Shown: one piece after another, positions 1 through 11,697 of the stretch | How positions within the stretch are numbered: the first letter of the stretch is position 1 | Layout of the letters: each line of letters opens with the position of its first letter | From: Raffaelea ambrosiae | Lineage: Eukaryota; Ascomycota; Sordariomycetes; Ophiostomatales; Ophiostomataceae | Assembly: GCA_002778195.1 (NCBI GenBank) | Contig: PCDI01000001.1 | Location: 2,306,939-2,370,938, forward strand | Direction of reading: 5' to 3' | DNA length: 64,000 nucleotides | Position numbers and translations under genes: made by a program | Notes under the pieces: model-generated | The model's database searches: none | Told to the model about the DNA's origin: nothing | The model's input: only the letters and a program-made list of their open reading frames with translations

Positions 1-1
1 C

Positions 2-1219
2 GGCTCGACCGCGGTGGCGGCCAGCTCGGTTTCCTGCCCGACCGATCTGCCGCAGAGCTGCCAGAACACGACGGTCGAGACGAACCTCTGCTGCTTCAAC
101 TACCCGGGCGGCATCCTGCTGCAGACGCAGTTCTGGGACGCGGACCCGGCCACGGGGCCCTCGGACTCGTGGACGGTCCACGGCCTGTGGCCGGACAACT
201 GCGACGGCACGTACAAGCAGTTCTGCGACACGTCGCGCGAGGTCACCAACGTGACGGCCATCCTGCAGGCGGCGGCGCCGGACACGCTGACGTACATGAA
301 CACGTACTGGAAGGACAACTCGGGCGACGACGAGACGTTCTGGGAGCACGAGTTCAACAAGCACGGCACCTGCATCAGCACCTTTGACCCGGACTGCTAC
401 ACCGACTACGAGCCCACCATGGAGGTGCCCGAGTTCTTCACGCGCACCGTCGACCTCTTCAAGACGCTGCCGTCGTACGAGTGGCTGGCGGCGGCCGGCA
501 TCACCCCCAGCAGCAGCAAGACGTACACCCTCGCCGCCATCCAGAGCGCCCTCGCCGCCAACCGCGACGGCCATGCGCCGCTCGTCAACTGCAACGACAG
601 CGACGAGCTCGACGAGCTCTGGTACATGTTCAACGTCAAGGGCTCGGCCCAGACCGGCACGTACATTGCCATCGACCCGGTGGGCTCGTCCACCTGCCCC
701 AGCTCGGGCATCAAATACCTGCCCAAGAGCGGCTCGGGTTCCGGCGGCGGCAGCAGCAGTTCTTCCGTCGTGGCCTCGTCCACCACCACTCCCCCGAGTG
801 TTTCGTCCACCACCTCGGCCTCGGGCAGCCCCTCGGCCACGCCCTCGGGCTCGCTGTCCGGCTCGGGCTATGTGTACGTCAGCACGTCCGACGCCTCGTC
901 GTCGGCCGGCTACCTGGTCAGCGGCGGCAAGTGGATCAGCGGCAGCGGCACGCCGGCGACGTTCACGGCGGCGTCGTCTGGCTCGGGCTTCACGCTCAAG
1001 AGCAGCAAGGGCACCTGCGCCGTCTCGGACGACGACGGCTCGCTGTCGTGCTCCAGCTCGGTGTCGACGGGCAGCGTCTTTGGCTACGACGGGACCTATC
1101 TGACGTATAGCGGCTCGTCCGACTTTTATGCCGCCTCGACGCCGTCGGGCACGACCCAGGCCACCGTGTATGCCCAGTCGCAGTCGGTGACTCTGCAGCT
1201 GACGTGGTCGGCAAAATAG
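2..1219 (+). CDS. Ribonuclease T2 (Rny1-like), 5'-truncated by window edge
   Basis: Secreted or vacuolar endoribonuclease that cleaves RNA through 2',3'-cyclic phosphates. The frame is open from the first bases, so the true start and signal peptide lie to the left; the GTG at 14 is not a start. Both active-site blocks of the T2 family are present: CAS I, WTVHGLWPD, at nt 170-196 and CAS II, FWEHEFNKHGTC, at nt 338-373, including both catalytic histidines and the Glu/Lys between them. Many paired cysteines (CCFNYPGG, DNCDG, VNCND) fit the disulfide pattern. After a Ser/Gly/Thr-rich linker (about nt 733-860) comes a roughly 115-residue C-terminal domain with paired cysteines, as in fungal Rny1-type enzymes, where it is proposed to bind a wall or membrane component. 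Stop TAG at 1217-1219. The family call is secure; the subcellular site is inferred from the family. Confidence 0.93.
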   Translation, partial: GSTAVAASSVSCPTDLPQSCQNTTVETNLCCFNYPGGILLQTQFWDADPATGPSDSWTVHGLWPDNCDGTYKQFCDTSREVTNVTAILQAAAPDTLTYMNTYWKDNSGDDETFWEHEFNKHGTCISTFDPDCYTDYEPTMEVPEFFTRTVDLFKTLPSYEWLAAAGITPSSSKTYTLAAIQSALAANRDGHAPLVNCNDSDELDELWYMFNVKGSAQTGTYIAIDPVGSSTCPSSGIKYLPKSGSGSGGGSSSSSVVASSTTTPPSVSSTTSASGSPSATPSGSLSGSGYVYVSTSDASSSAGYLVSGGKWISGSGTPATFTAASSGSGFTLKSSKGTCAVSDDDGSLSCSSSVSTGSVFGYDGTYLTYSGSSDFYAASTPSGTTQATVYAQSQSVTLQLTWSAK

Positions 1220-2155
1220 GAACCGAAAGACCTGTGAGCAGCGAATAGGTAAGCTTTGGGGGGAGGGAAACAAAAAAAAAATGAAAAAAAAAATTTGGTC
1301 AAGAAAAAACGAAGAAAATACAAATGTACATAGCTAGCACACAAATGAAAGATGATAGGGAGGAAAAAGAGCACTTCGGCCAAAGAATGTACATACATAG
1401 GAAGTCGCCGGGATGTGCTGTGATTGCACTGCAACATGAACTCTTCAACCCGCCATTCTCTTCTTTGAGCCGTTTCGAAATGCTTGGCGTGCAATAAAGA
1501 GGAAGCCGGGCACCCCCGAATCGGTAGATTGGTCTGATCACAACCAACAGCACATGCTTTTGGTTTCGTCTCATATTCTTTCTGTCTTGGCGGAGAAGAA
1601 CTTCCGACAGGCTGGGTCGTCTCCTCGTGGGGAGCCCCATTGCTGGGGTCCGCGCGAGGAGACAAAAACTGACAAAAGTCGTCTGGCAGTGGGCCTGGCA
1701 GTGGCAGGCGGTGGCCCTGACCCTGGCCATGATTAATGGGCAACAACTTCAAAATCAATGATAACGGGGAGCCATAACACAGCCTTCTCCACTTGGAAAC
1801 ACACACTGGTCCCCCAGTTGTGAGATACACCGTAAGATATGTCCACGGGCCAAGCATTGTTACCTGTAAGATTCCACCGTGAGCGTATGTAGCGACGGAC
1901 GAGTCAATAATTCCAAATAGGCCCCCTCTCAAACGGCCTCCCAAAGAAGCAAAAGATTTTCACCGCTTCGTGGGTTTTTTTTTTCCCCAATAAATCACGG
2001 CACACGGCACACGGCATACGGCACAAAGCACGATGGAAGACATGTCCGTGTCATGGGTCAGATTAGAAATGGACAGACAACAAATGGATAGACAAGCAGA
2101 TTGCTACTATGTAGGCAGACAAATGGAGCGAGATTTGACCCGAGACGTTCGTATC

Positions 2156-2182
2156 TTTTTTTTTTTTTTTTTTTTTTTTTTT
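2156..2182. repeat. Homopolymer run of 27 T
   Basis: An uninterrupted run of 27 thymines. It is the longest pure homopolymer noticed in the window and a likely length-variable site. Confidence 0.9.
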
Positions 2183-4324
2183 AGCATCTAACCAGGGGGT
2201 TCTTACATACATAGTATCTCGCTGATATGGACCGTTTCTGGGTCGTTTCTGGGGTACTGCTGGCTCGTGGTCGTTCTCCGGGGCGATGGAAAGCCCTCTT
2301 GTTTTGAAATTGTTTTGTAATGTATTTGTAAATTCATTTGTTTCGTTTGAAACTCTGCGGTGTAATTATTGACCAAATCCTTCGAGGCTCGAACAACTCA
2401 TCTGCGAGAAAACCAACCCAACGCAATTGTTTTCACAGACGGCGTCAAAGGAACGGAGACAGATCGGGAAATTCCGTCTCTCTTCCCTTTTGGTGTACTC
2501 GTACAGTTCGTGCTCCTTCTGCCTTTGTGCGTGAAGCAATGGCTTATTCGTCTCTTCAAAATCTCTGCAATTCGTTAGTCAGTGCCAAGCGACCGATACG
2601 AAGACAGAGATGGCAAGATACTATGTATATACCAGAGCCATGCAAGGGATATGATTTTCTTTTTTTTTCCCTTGAAAGAATCTCGGCCTGCCACCTGTCT
2701 GACAGATGACTGACAGACGTCTGTCAGAGCAAAAAGTGTCGACATCGACGGCGGGCCGGCGATAAACTAGAAGACAGCCACTGGAGAGCCTAGAGAGACC
2801 CGCCAAAGGAGCCGCTGAAGGAGAGCCCACCCAAAATCCACTGCGAAAGCGACTGGAGAATTTCTGGAGAATGGCTATTGCCGTAATACGTACCACTGGG
2901 CCCCTCCTCAAAGAGGGTACCAAAGTGCCTATCGGGCCCAAACTCGCTTCGCAGAGGGTTCCTGCCTATTTGAACCAGTCTACATAGTATGTGGACGTTG
3001 TTAATCGCGGCAGTTACCGTCCAGTTGGGACACCAGTCGTTCCTTCCACCCTTTTTAGTCCATTTTGCCCATTTTTAGCAGAGGTATTTTCCATGGTATT
3101 TTCTACAGTGGTATTTCCGCTTTTCTCTAATTTGCCTCCTTTGCCTTCTTTGCCGCCTTCACTTTGACGTCTTCTTCCCCGTGGGCCACCGTTGCTTTGC
3201 CTCCCCATCCAGGGGTTTAATTTTTCTTCTCTTTCTTCTCTCTTCTCCTCTTTTGCCCGTCTACTATGTACTATTACTCTTACGACTTCCCCCTTTCGCA
3301 GCCATTGTGATCTCTGTGCCGTGTCTGTCTACGCTCTTTTGGGTTGTTTTGCCACATCGAAACAGCTGTCAGATCTAACGCATCCGCACTACTACCGGGC
3401 AAAATGCCCAAGAGAAGAACAGAAAACAGAAAGTCGGAAGAGGAAAAGGAAAAAAGAAAAAAAGAAAAGAAAAAGAAAAGGAAAAAAAAGGCACAGGCAA
3501 TATCCGAGCCCGCTGCGCGGGTTGGGGTCGGTGAATTGGACGGCGCCGAGTTGCGTTTCCTGGAAGTACAGCCTGGCAAGAACTTCCCTTGCCACTAAGT
3601 TCATTCCCCTGCGGAACGACCACCCGGCCATCCGCGGTTGGCTGACTCGTTTCGTGTGTGTGCTTGTCCGGCTTGCATCCGGTTGAGGACTCTGCTATGT
3701 AAGATACACGAAGGAACTCTGTTGGACACCAATATCTTTTTTTTTTCTTTTTTTTTTTTTTTGCATTGCTTTTCTTTCTTCCTGTTTCTTCCTTTTTCTT
3801 CCCTGATTTCAATGTCACTTTTTCTATTTTCGCATCCTCTCCTCTTCTGTAACACTGGTGCGCTGTCTCTTACCTGTCACATTTTTGGGGGTCTCGCGTC
3901 ACATGGGGGCGCTGTCCCACGCGCGCAGGTTGGGGTCTGGGCTATTATGGGGTGGTCTTCCAAGACGGCCAGTTCGTGATTTGATGTCGGCCACGCAGAG
4001 CCTGCAGGCCTGGCCAGGTCTCCTGCAGGTCTGCCAACAGATCATAGCCACATAGTCCGACACGGCGGTACAGGGTATGCCAAGGCTATCCTCAGGGTAT
4101 CTCCAGGGTATCGCGAGTGTATCTCGAGTGTATCGCAGCCGTGGACATGGTTATTATCCATTTGTCCGTACGTCGGTTGTTCGTCGGCTGCTCTGAGTAA
4201 GAGACTCACCCACAGCACGCAAACAACATGACGATCGGCCGCCGTCCCGCGACCCATGTCACTGTGGACAGCCGCTGCTTGAAACTAGTCACGGTCTTCC
4301 CCTTTGGAGCTCGTGTGTCGGGAA

Positions 4325-4364
4325 GAGGTGCCGAATGGGGCAGGGCACCCCCATTCGGCACCTC
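4325..4364. repeat. Perfect 16-bp inverted repeat (hairpin)
   Basis: The arms GAGGTGCCGAATGGGG (4325-4340) and CCCCATTCGGCACCTC (4349-4364) are exact reverse complements separated by 8 nt. No neighbouring gene explains it. Confidence 0.85.
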
Positions 4365-6270
4365 CTCTGTCGCCGTCTGTCAAGCCCGTCTGTGGCTGGC
4401 TCTGTTTGAATTTCCCCCAATATCTGCAAACTGCAGAGGACTTTTTTTCCCCGTCTCTTGGTGTCGTTTCCCTCTTTTAGTCACCTCCCGGGGCCAGCCA
4501 GGCGCAGTTCCACCTCTTTCGAAACCGCCAACTCACTGACTACTAGGACTAGTAATGAAGTGGACCCGTTACCAACAGAGAGGAACCTGCAGCAGGTTCG
4601 GCAGGGAGGGCGTGCAGAATACGCAGGGAGGAGCAAGAAACGGCGACACAGAAATGCTGGAGACACAGAAACATGGAAGCACAAGGCACAAGACACTAGA
4701 CAAGAACCCAAAAAGCAGAAAGACGGCGGATGGGAAGGATTGCCATCCCAGGCAAACAGGCAACAGCACACACAGCACACAGCACAGACAACACAGACAA
4801 CACCAGCACAGGCATGAAATGTTTTCCATTCCCATCCTTGGCTTGTACGAGTATTATCTGGACCGAACGGACGGGTGAGACAGACGACCATGCAACGTGT
4901 AAGTGAGGGGGTGGTCGCATTGCATCTGCATTGGAACAGCAGAGCCTGCTGGTGCAGCTCGCGTTATCGAGAACTGTGCCGTGACGAACCTGGCCATCAA
5001 ACCCTGGAGGAGGGGGGGCTTGCCATCCGCTTCCCGTATATACGGACGGCCGGTCTGGGCAGTGGACTATTCTGGTAAGTGTCCTGTCCAGTTGGGTTTA
5101 ACACCATGCAGCTTCTCGCCAGACCCTTGGAGGGGGGGGTTCCAGCTACCTGGTTCGAGCCGCCTGGTTCGAGCCGTCTAGTTCTCTCCCGTCTCTTGAC
5201 CAATTTTTTTCTTTCTTTCTACATAGTATTTTGTCGGCGTTGGCGTGGGTTGTTCATGTTGCCCCCCCCCCCCTTGGTCCTGTATTCGGCAAGCCAAACC
5301 AGGAATTGACAACGGCCCCGAACAAGGGAAACGAAACAAAGCAGGGGGGGCGAAAACACGACTAGCTACTTGGTAGTGACCGGGTACGAGTAGTTGCATG
5401 AGGGTGTTCCAGCTTTTGTCGCGGGGATGGGCGGGTTGGTGCGCACGGCGGCCCTCGACTCGGACGCACTGAGACGAGCTGGTTTCCCATTTTTGCAGTT
5501 TCTGTCGACGCTGCCCAGAGTCTCGGGTCGCCCGTGTCCTCGGGACAGGTTGCGAGTGGGGATGGAGCTTTCAGCCTTGGCTCCCACGGCCTCCTTTTCG
5601 CTTTCCAGTCTGCGTCTCCTCTGGGATTCCAAATTCCTCTTCTCAGCTCTCTTGCTTCTTCTCCTCCTTTCCCCTTTCAGCTCCCAGCCCTGCTCTAGTT
5701 CCCGCCACCGTCACCGTCTGACGTTGACTATCACAATCATCTTTTCTCTCTTCTCTGCTCGCCCTCTTTCCAACATTGCCCTCGCTTCCACGCAATCTCC
5801 CCCTCCTTCGTCACACTTGCCCCGTGTTCCTTGATCCTTGTCGTCTGTCCGTGGTCGTTGCTCGAGCCGTAGTTCATCGCCTTTCGCCTGTCAACTCCAT
5901 TGGTCCCAGAGTGTCGGGTGGATTGGCGTGGTGGTGCTCCTCCTAGTCCTTTCTGTCCCTTCGTGATCGTGTTCGGACACCGCCTCTTTCCGCCTCAGAA
6001 CCAGGTTGGCGGTATCTTTGCTCTCGCTGTGTATTTTTTTTTTTCTTTTTCTTTTCTCTTCTTTCTTTTCTCTTCTTCGTTTTTCTTCTTTTTTTCTTCT
6101 TTCTCTGTTTTCTCGCGTGCAGCGGAACCGGGTCGAGACTGCAGCCGGACTGCAGGCAAACTGCAGCCAGAACCAGAACTCTGCCGTCCAAACTCATCGC
6201 CTGACCAAAGAACGAGCCGAAGAGCTGCGTTCAAGGCGCATCCAGTTGCATCCAAGTTGCGTCCAATCTG

Positions 6271-6306
6271 CATCCCAGTCTGCATCCCAGTCTGCATCCC
6301 AGTCTG
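6271..6306. repeat. 12-bp tandem repeat, 3 copies
   Basis: CATCCCAGTCTG is repeated exactly three times (6271-6282, 6283-6294, 6295-6306), preceded by diverged GCATCCA/GCGTCCA copies. Confidence 0.85.
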
Positions 6307-7020
6307 CCAGTTGCTTCCCAGTCAACATTGCAACCCTTCTGGTCAAGCCACTCTCTCGACAACTTGACAACCCCTTGACACATCACGCATTCCTCTCCTT
6401 CCTCACTCGGAATCCTACCGCTCGTTGCTGCTCCTTGGTAAGTTACTATCGCAGGCTCACCTCTTCGTACCACACACACATACTCTCTCTCTCTTGCCCC
6501 CCCCCAGCCCATGCCCAATTTGGATGCTCAACTACGCCGGCTCGCCACTCCTTCCATGCTACTCTCCGGCAATGGCTTGTTCTGTTGGCTAACTCGCGTT
6601 GACTAACTTGCATTGGCTAACTTGCATTACACTCGTACATAGTAATTTGCTCTACCAGTCTTGGCCTGCCCCCCCCCCCCCCTTGTCATGATCATCACCA
6701 CCTTCTCGTCGTGGACCACACACCACACTACACGAAACGAAACCGGCCTCTTCCCTGCATGACGCACTCCGTATGCTGGGGACCAGCCCGTCGGGACACC
6801 CCATCCACACACACGCACGCACGCACACACTCCTTGCCCACCCTCGCCTCGTTCGACAATTGCCACCCCTTACTCCTCCTCAAACTTTGCCAAATAATAA
6901 TAACATAGCCCACGTTTCCCGGCTGCCCTGTGCTTGTGGCGGTCAAGCATCCAGAATACCCCCCCGCCCGCCCAGTCCACCTACAGAGTAATCCACTCAT
7001 TCCGTCCAGTCCACCCAATC

Positions 7021-7024
<4 letters not shown>

Positions 7025-7052
<28 letters not shown>
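7025..7052. repeat. (CA)14 microsatellite
   Basis: Fourteen uninterrupted CA dinucleotides in the leader region of the LaeA-like gene. Shorter CA-rich stretches occur nearby around 6810-6830. Confidence 0.9.
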
Positions 7053-7930
7053 ACCCCGGTCGATAGAGTTTATCGGGACCGCCTCGCCGTTTATTCCTGG
7101 CCGATCCAAAGGGACGGGTCAGGCGGGCTTTCCTTCCTCCTGTTCCCCTCTGATCCCCTTCCTCCTGCACCTTCTCCTGCACCTTCTTCTCCACCTCCTG
7201 CTGCTCTTGTTTCGACGGAGCAAGGGGAATTCTATTAAAAGGACACAAGCTCCTCTACCTTGCGTCGTCCGGGTCTGCTTGAAGCCTCCTCCTCGTAACC
7301 CGTGTCCATGCTCGCATACATTGAACGAACGCCCGTTGAAGACCCCCAATTGGCCGTCTTCGCGTCGATACCTCGACCAGGACAACCCCACCACCTACCT
7401 CCCCCTTTTCGATCATCGTCGCTGGCCATCAACTTCGTTATTCCATATCTGTCGACCCATCCCGGCCTCTTCGATACCCAATCCCACCATATATTAGTGC
7501 AGTAGCATCGCTGCTTTCCCCCGTCCCCATAGTCTGGCCCCATAAGTCCCGTCCTGATAGTCTCTTCTGCTCCACTCCCCACTGGGACCACCGCCGGGAC
7601 CACTGGGACGGTCCATGCTCGCCATTTCCCTCCTCATTGCACAACTCTCAAGTCTGTCCTTGTCTTGCCCAGTTCCTTGTCTCAGCTGTTTCTACACAAT
7701 ACGATTCAGCCTTGAATAATATCTTACAAACGCTGCAAGCCACGTCCACCTCCACGCTCCAAGCTTGTCCACTTTGGAAATTAATCCACAACCGTCATCT
7801 CACAACATCTATCTACCTTTGTCTGACAATCGTCCCCCCCCCTCTCCCCTCCTTTATCGCCGTCTATTCCTATCACCGAACCTTTCTCATCACCATCTCC
7901 TCTTCGTCACTTGTTTTGTCGAAATCTCCA

Positions 7931-10026
7931 ATGCCCCTGATTACACCTCCCAGCTCGGCCGCCAACTCCATACGCAGTCGGTCTCCCACTCCACCCCAGC
8001 CCAGCATGGGTGGCCACTCTTCCTCCGGCAAGAAGCACCACGAGAGCAGTCGTGGTCATGGTCGAAGTGCCAGCCACAGCCACGGCCACGGCCAGAGTCC
8101 AAAAGACGGCCTGAAGGAAAGCAGCCAGACCCAGGGCGGCCACAGTTCGTTTTCGGCGTCCTCCACCTCCAGCCCCAAACCACACAGCCGTGGCTCGGGC
8201 GGCAGCACACACCGGAGCAAGAGCCACCGCTCGTCCTCCGAGAACACGTCTGGCTCGCCCTCGTCCAAGACGGGGGGCAAGAGCAGCGGCAGCGGCAGCT
8301 CCCGGCATGGGCATGACAAGAAAGCCAAGCAGCAGCTGCTGCCCGGGACGACGACGCCGCCGCCGCCGCCGAGCAGCGAGTCCTCCTCACTGGCCGAGGC
8401 CAGCCTGGCGGCGGCCACGGCGGCGGCGGCGGCGACCGAGGCCGTCGACGGCTTCTACGGAGAAAACGGCGAGTACTACGGCTGCGAGTACTACAGCGAC
8501 TACGCCAACCACAACTACTACTACAACTACTACTACGGGCAGGGCGCGTCCGAAGAGGGCGGCGACCACGGTGTCAACGGTGTCGGCGAGGAAGAGGACG
8601 ACGGCGAGGACGAGGACGGCCACCGGCTGATGGCCCGGCTGATGCCCGGCATGCATCGCCGAGACAGGGAAAGAGAAGCGGACGATATTTTGGACGACGG
8701 CGACGACGACGACCAGCACCAGCACCAGCAACGGCAGCATGCGGCCCGCGAAGAGACCGACTCGGACGAGTGCTACCCGGCGTCGGTCACCAGCAGCGTG
8801 CGCAACCATGTCCACGAGTCCGGCTTGCGCTACCACGCCTTCCACGGTTCCGGCGGCGGTGGCGGTGGTGGCGGCATGGCCACGCACGCGGGCAAGATGT
8901 ATGCCCTGCCCAACGACGACGTGGAGCAGAACCGGGACGACATGAAGCACACGCTGTCGGTGCTGCTGATGAAGGGCAAGCAGTTTTATGCGCCGGTGCA
9001 CGACAAGCTGGCGGCGGGCGCGGAGGTGTATGATTTGGGTGAGTCCCTGTTTTTTGTGTTTTTTGATTTTTTTTTCTTGTCCACGTTCGATTGTTGTTTC
9101 GACGTGTTCCCTTTTTTTACTCTCTCCTATGATCTCCTTCGGCCTTCTAACACCATCACAGGCACGGGAACGGGCATATGGGCTATCGAACGTAAGTTTC
9201 TTTGATTTAGACAGAAGCGTGGATACATTGCTTTCTTTTTTGTTTTCTTTTTGTTTTCTTTCTTCTTTTTTTTCTTTTTTTTCTCTTTTTCTAACAACCC
9301 CCAGTCGCCGACAACTACCCAAACGCCACCATCCGCGGTGTCGACCTCTCTCCCATCCAGCCCAACTTCGTCCCCGACAATGTGTTCTTTGCCGTCGACG
9401 ACTTTGAAGACGACTGGATCCACCCGCCCAACCAGTTCGACTACATCCACATGCGGCACGCGTTGTTTGCGGTCGAGGACCGGCCGGCGCTCCTGCGCAA
9501 GATCTTCCGGCACCTCAAGCCGGGCGGCTACGTGGAGTTCCAGGAGCTCCAGCCGGTGGCTCTCTGCGACGACAGCACGCTGACGGACAGCACGCCGTAC
9601 GCGCTGCGCGACTTTTTCCGCTTTGTCGGCCACGGCATGAAGCAGTCGCCGGTGCTGGCGGGCGGGGACCTCATCGCCGACCAGAGCCAGAGCCACGCGC
9701 GGCGCCGGCCGCTGTCGGAGACCCTGTCGGGCGAGCTCCGCCACGCCGGCTTCCGCGGCGTGCGGGCGGCCACGCACAAGTGCCCCCTGGGCGTGTGGCC
9801 GCGCGACCGGCGGCTGCTGTCGTGCGGGCTGCTGATGCGGACGGCGCTGATGGACGGCCTGCGGGGCTGGGCCACACGGCCGCTGGGCCACACGGCCGGC
9901 GGGCTGGGGTGGACGACGACGCAGATCGAAGTGTTTCTGGTGGACGTGCGCAAGGCGATCATGGACTCGTCGGTGCACACGTACTTTCCCCTGCACGTGG
10001 TGTACGCGCAGAAGCCGAAAGAGTGA
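7931..10026 (+). CDS. LaeA/UMTA-family SAM-dependent methyltransferase with long disordered N-terminus
   Basis: Three exons, 7931-9038, 9162-9191 and 9305-10026, give 619 aa. Introns at 9039-9161 (GTGAGT...CACAG) and 9192-9304 (GTAAGT...CCCAG) keep the frame. Joining them yields VYDLGTGTGIWAIE, the glycine-rich motif I of the LaeA-like class, followed by DLSPIQPNFVPDNV (acidic SAM-ribose region) and a PGGYVEFQEL-type block. Residues 1 to about 320 are low complexity: Ser/Gly/His-rich, then polyAla, Tyr/Asn-rich (NYYYNYYYG), acidic and Gln/His runs. The catalytic domain is of usual size, so the length comes from the N-terminal extension. ATG 7931 is chosen because it starts the protein-like part; the same frame is open back to 7637 but reads as CT-rich leader. 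Relatives include LaeA, a velvet-complex partner controlling secondary metabolism, and numerous paralogs; substrate and pathway cannot be told here. No biosynthetic cluster is adjacent. Confidence 0.9.
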
Positions 10027-11423
10027 GGGAGAGCCGGCAGGCGAGAAGCACGTCTGGAACCATGCAACGGAGGTGGGCAGGGCTACCAGCCTGGTAATGT
10101 CTAGAATACACGACGCCCATGATTTGATGATACCACATATATGTCACGATTGCCTCTTTATACATTGTTTTTTTTTTTTTGGTTTTCGCCCCCCCTTTCC
10201 CCCCCCCCTTGTTTTTATATATACCACCTGGATATGGCCACGGCGTGTTTTTGTTAATGTAGAACACATGCAATCCATTCGTTTTGTGTATTGGAAGGCT
10301 ACGTGCGGCTTGGTGGACGGGCAGACATATCTGTTCTCTCGGGACACGCTCTTTCTTTGAATGAACCGGAACACATGTTCGATTATTTTCTTTCTTTTTC
10401 GTTTTGGGTGGACGTCAACTGCGTGGCAGCCGTGGCAGCCGTGGCCGCTGCGTAGGCACGACACAGGCCTGGCCTTGGCGCGTTGTGTTTACTCGGCTGT
10501 TCGCTTGTCCCCCGTACTGCACGAATGGAATGGCAACGAAAGCGTATTCGTTTATCAACATGATCGCTGTACGGCACGTTTTCACCAAACACGATCTTTG
10601 CAAACCAAGAGACCATGTATCGCACAGTGTGTCCCGTTGTGGGGTGTAACGAGTAGGGGCAGGTCTAGGGGAGGCGAGCGGCTGATGCAGCTCGCGATCC
10701 GCTCAAGCAGAGGCTGCGATGTCGGGTGTGTGGCGCACTCGGCAAGGAAACGATCCCGCCCAAAGGGGAGGGGTGTGTATCTTGGCGCAAGGACAAAACG
10801 GCCAGTCAGACAGGAGTACGTGCGTGGTATCTGTGAGGACTGCTGTGCGGACTGCTGTGCGGACCGACGTGAACGGGCAGGACGAATGCGACGCGTCCTA
10901 CGTGGGAGAGAGAGCGTGAGCACTTGAAGTTTGGGTGGTGGGATTTGGGGGGGCATTTTTGTCTTGTTTGGGGCTGCTGGGAAGAAAACGTGCACAGCCT
11001 CCGGTGCAGAAGGGGGCCCTATTGGATTACGGGTGGGCTGGTGCTGGTGCTGGTCTTTGAGGCTGCGAGGAGGAATGGTCGTCGGCATGGACCCCCCCTA
11101 AGCCCGAAAAACCAGACGGTCCAAAAATAAACCCACGGGCAGGACAACAGCAGTGGCAGCCAAAGAGAGACAGGACTCCCGCCCCCTCCCGCCCCCCAAA
11201 AAGGAGGCGCCGTGCATGCAGCGCCAACCAAAGAAAACGGCCCAAGTCGTGGTGATCGTCCCGTCCCCTCGAACAAGCTCGTCTTCGTGCTCCCTGTGTG
11301 TGGTGGTGGTCTCTTTTTTTTTTTTTCTAGAAGGAGGCGTGCTGTGCCTTCCTTGCTGGCGTGGTGAGACGGGCGGACGATTTCCAAGAGTCTCTCCATG
11401 CATGGGAAGAGTACGGGTCGACA

Positions 11424-11697
11424 CAAAAGACACTTTCCAAGCCTGGTTCGTCTTGCACACAGAAGAAAGACACTTTCCAAGCCTGGTTCGTCTTGCACAC
11501 AGAAGAAAGACACTTTCCAAGCCTGGTTCGTCTTGCACACAGAAAAAGAGATACTTTCCAAGCCTTGGTCGTCTTGCACACAGAAAGAAAAGACACTTTC
11601 CAAGCCTGGTTCGTCTTGCACACAAAAAAAAAGATGCCTCTTCGTCTTGCACACAGAAAAAAAGATACTTCCCAAGCCTTGGTTCGTCTTGCACACA
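11424..11697. repeat. 40-bp minisatellite, about 6-7 copies
   Basis: The core CACTTTCCAAGCCTGG then TTCGTCTTGCACACAGAA recurs from 11431, 11471 and 11511 at exact 40-bp spacing, then with small indels near 11552 and 11594, a copy reduced to its TTCGTCTTGCACACAG end near 11641, and a last copy near 11667. The unit is not a multiple of three, yet several frames on both strands stay open, which explains the repetitive spurious ORFs across it. Confidence 0.9.

Larger units (their letters stand above)
1220..7930. other. Gene-free interval (6.7 kb) upstream of LaeA-like gene
   Basis: No reading frame here has recognisable domains or codon-like composition. Apparent ORFs run through poly-T, CT-rich or CA-repeat tracts and are open on several frames at once. 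It holds a 27-nt T run, a strong hairpin, short tandem repeats and several TACNNNGTA motifs. The last 1-2 kb are pyrimidine-rich, as in long 5' leaders of fungal regulatory genes, so part of it is probably the promoter and 5' UTR of the methyltransferase gene at 7931. Confidence 0.6.

Noticed and set aside
384..1103. Arg/Ala/Pro-rich plus ORF inside the RNase T2 gene
   Set aside because: Frame-shifted shadow of a high-GC3 gene.
5145..5175. Repeated GGTTCGAGCC, tRNA B-box-like
   Set aside because: It is a short direct repeat; no cloverleaf could be drawn.
7637..7930. Upstream extension of the LaeA-like frame
   Set aside because: Reads as CT-rich leader; a better ATG lies at 7931.
8387..9322. 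Minus-strand ORF of 311 codons over the LaeA-like gene
   Set aside because: Shadow of repetitive GC-rich exon 1; Val-rich translation mirrors GAC/GGC repeats and it crosses both introns.
11424..11697. CRISPR-like array
   Set aside because: Units are contiguous tandem copies without unique spacers, in a fungal genome; a minisatellite.
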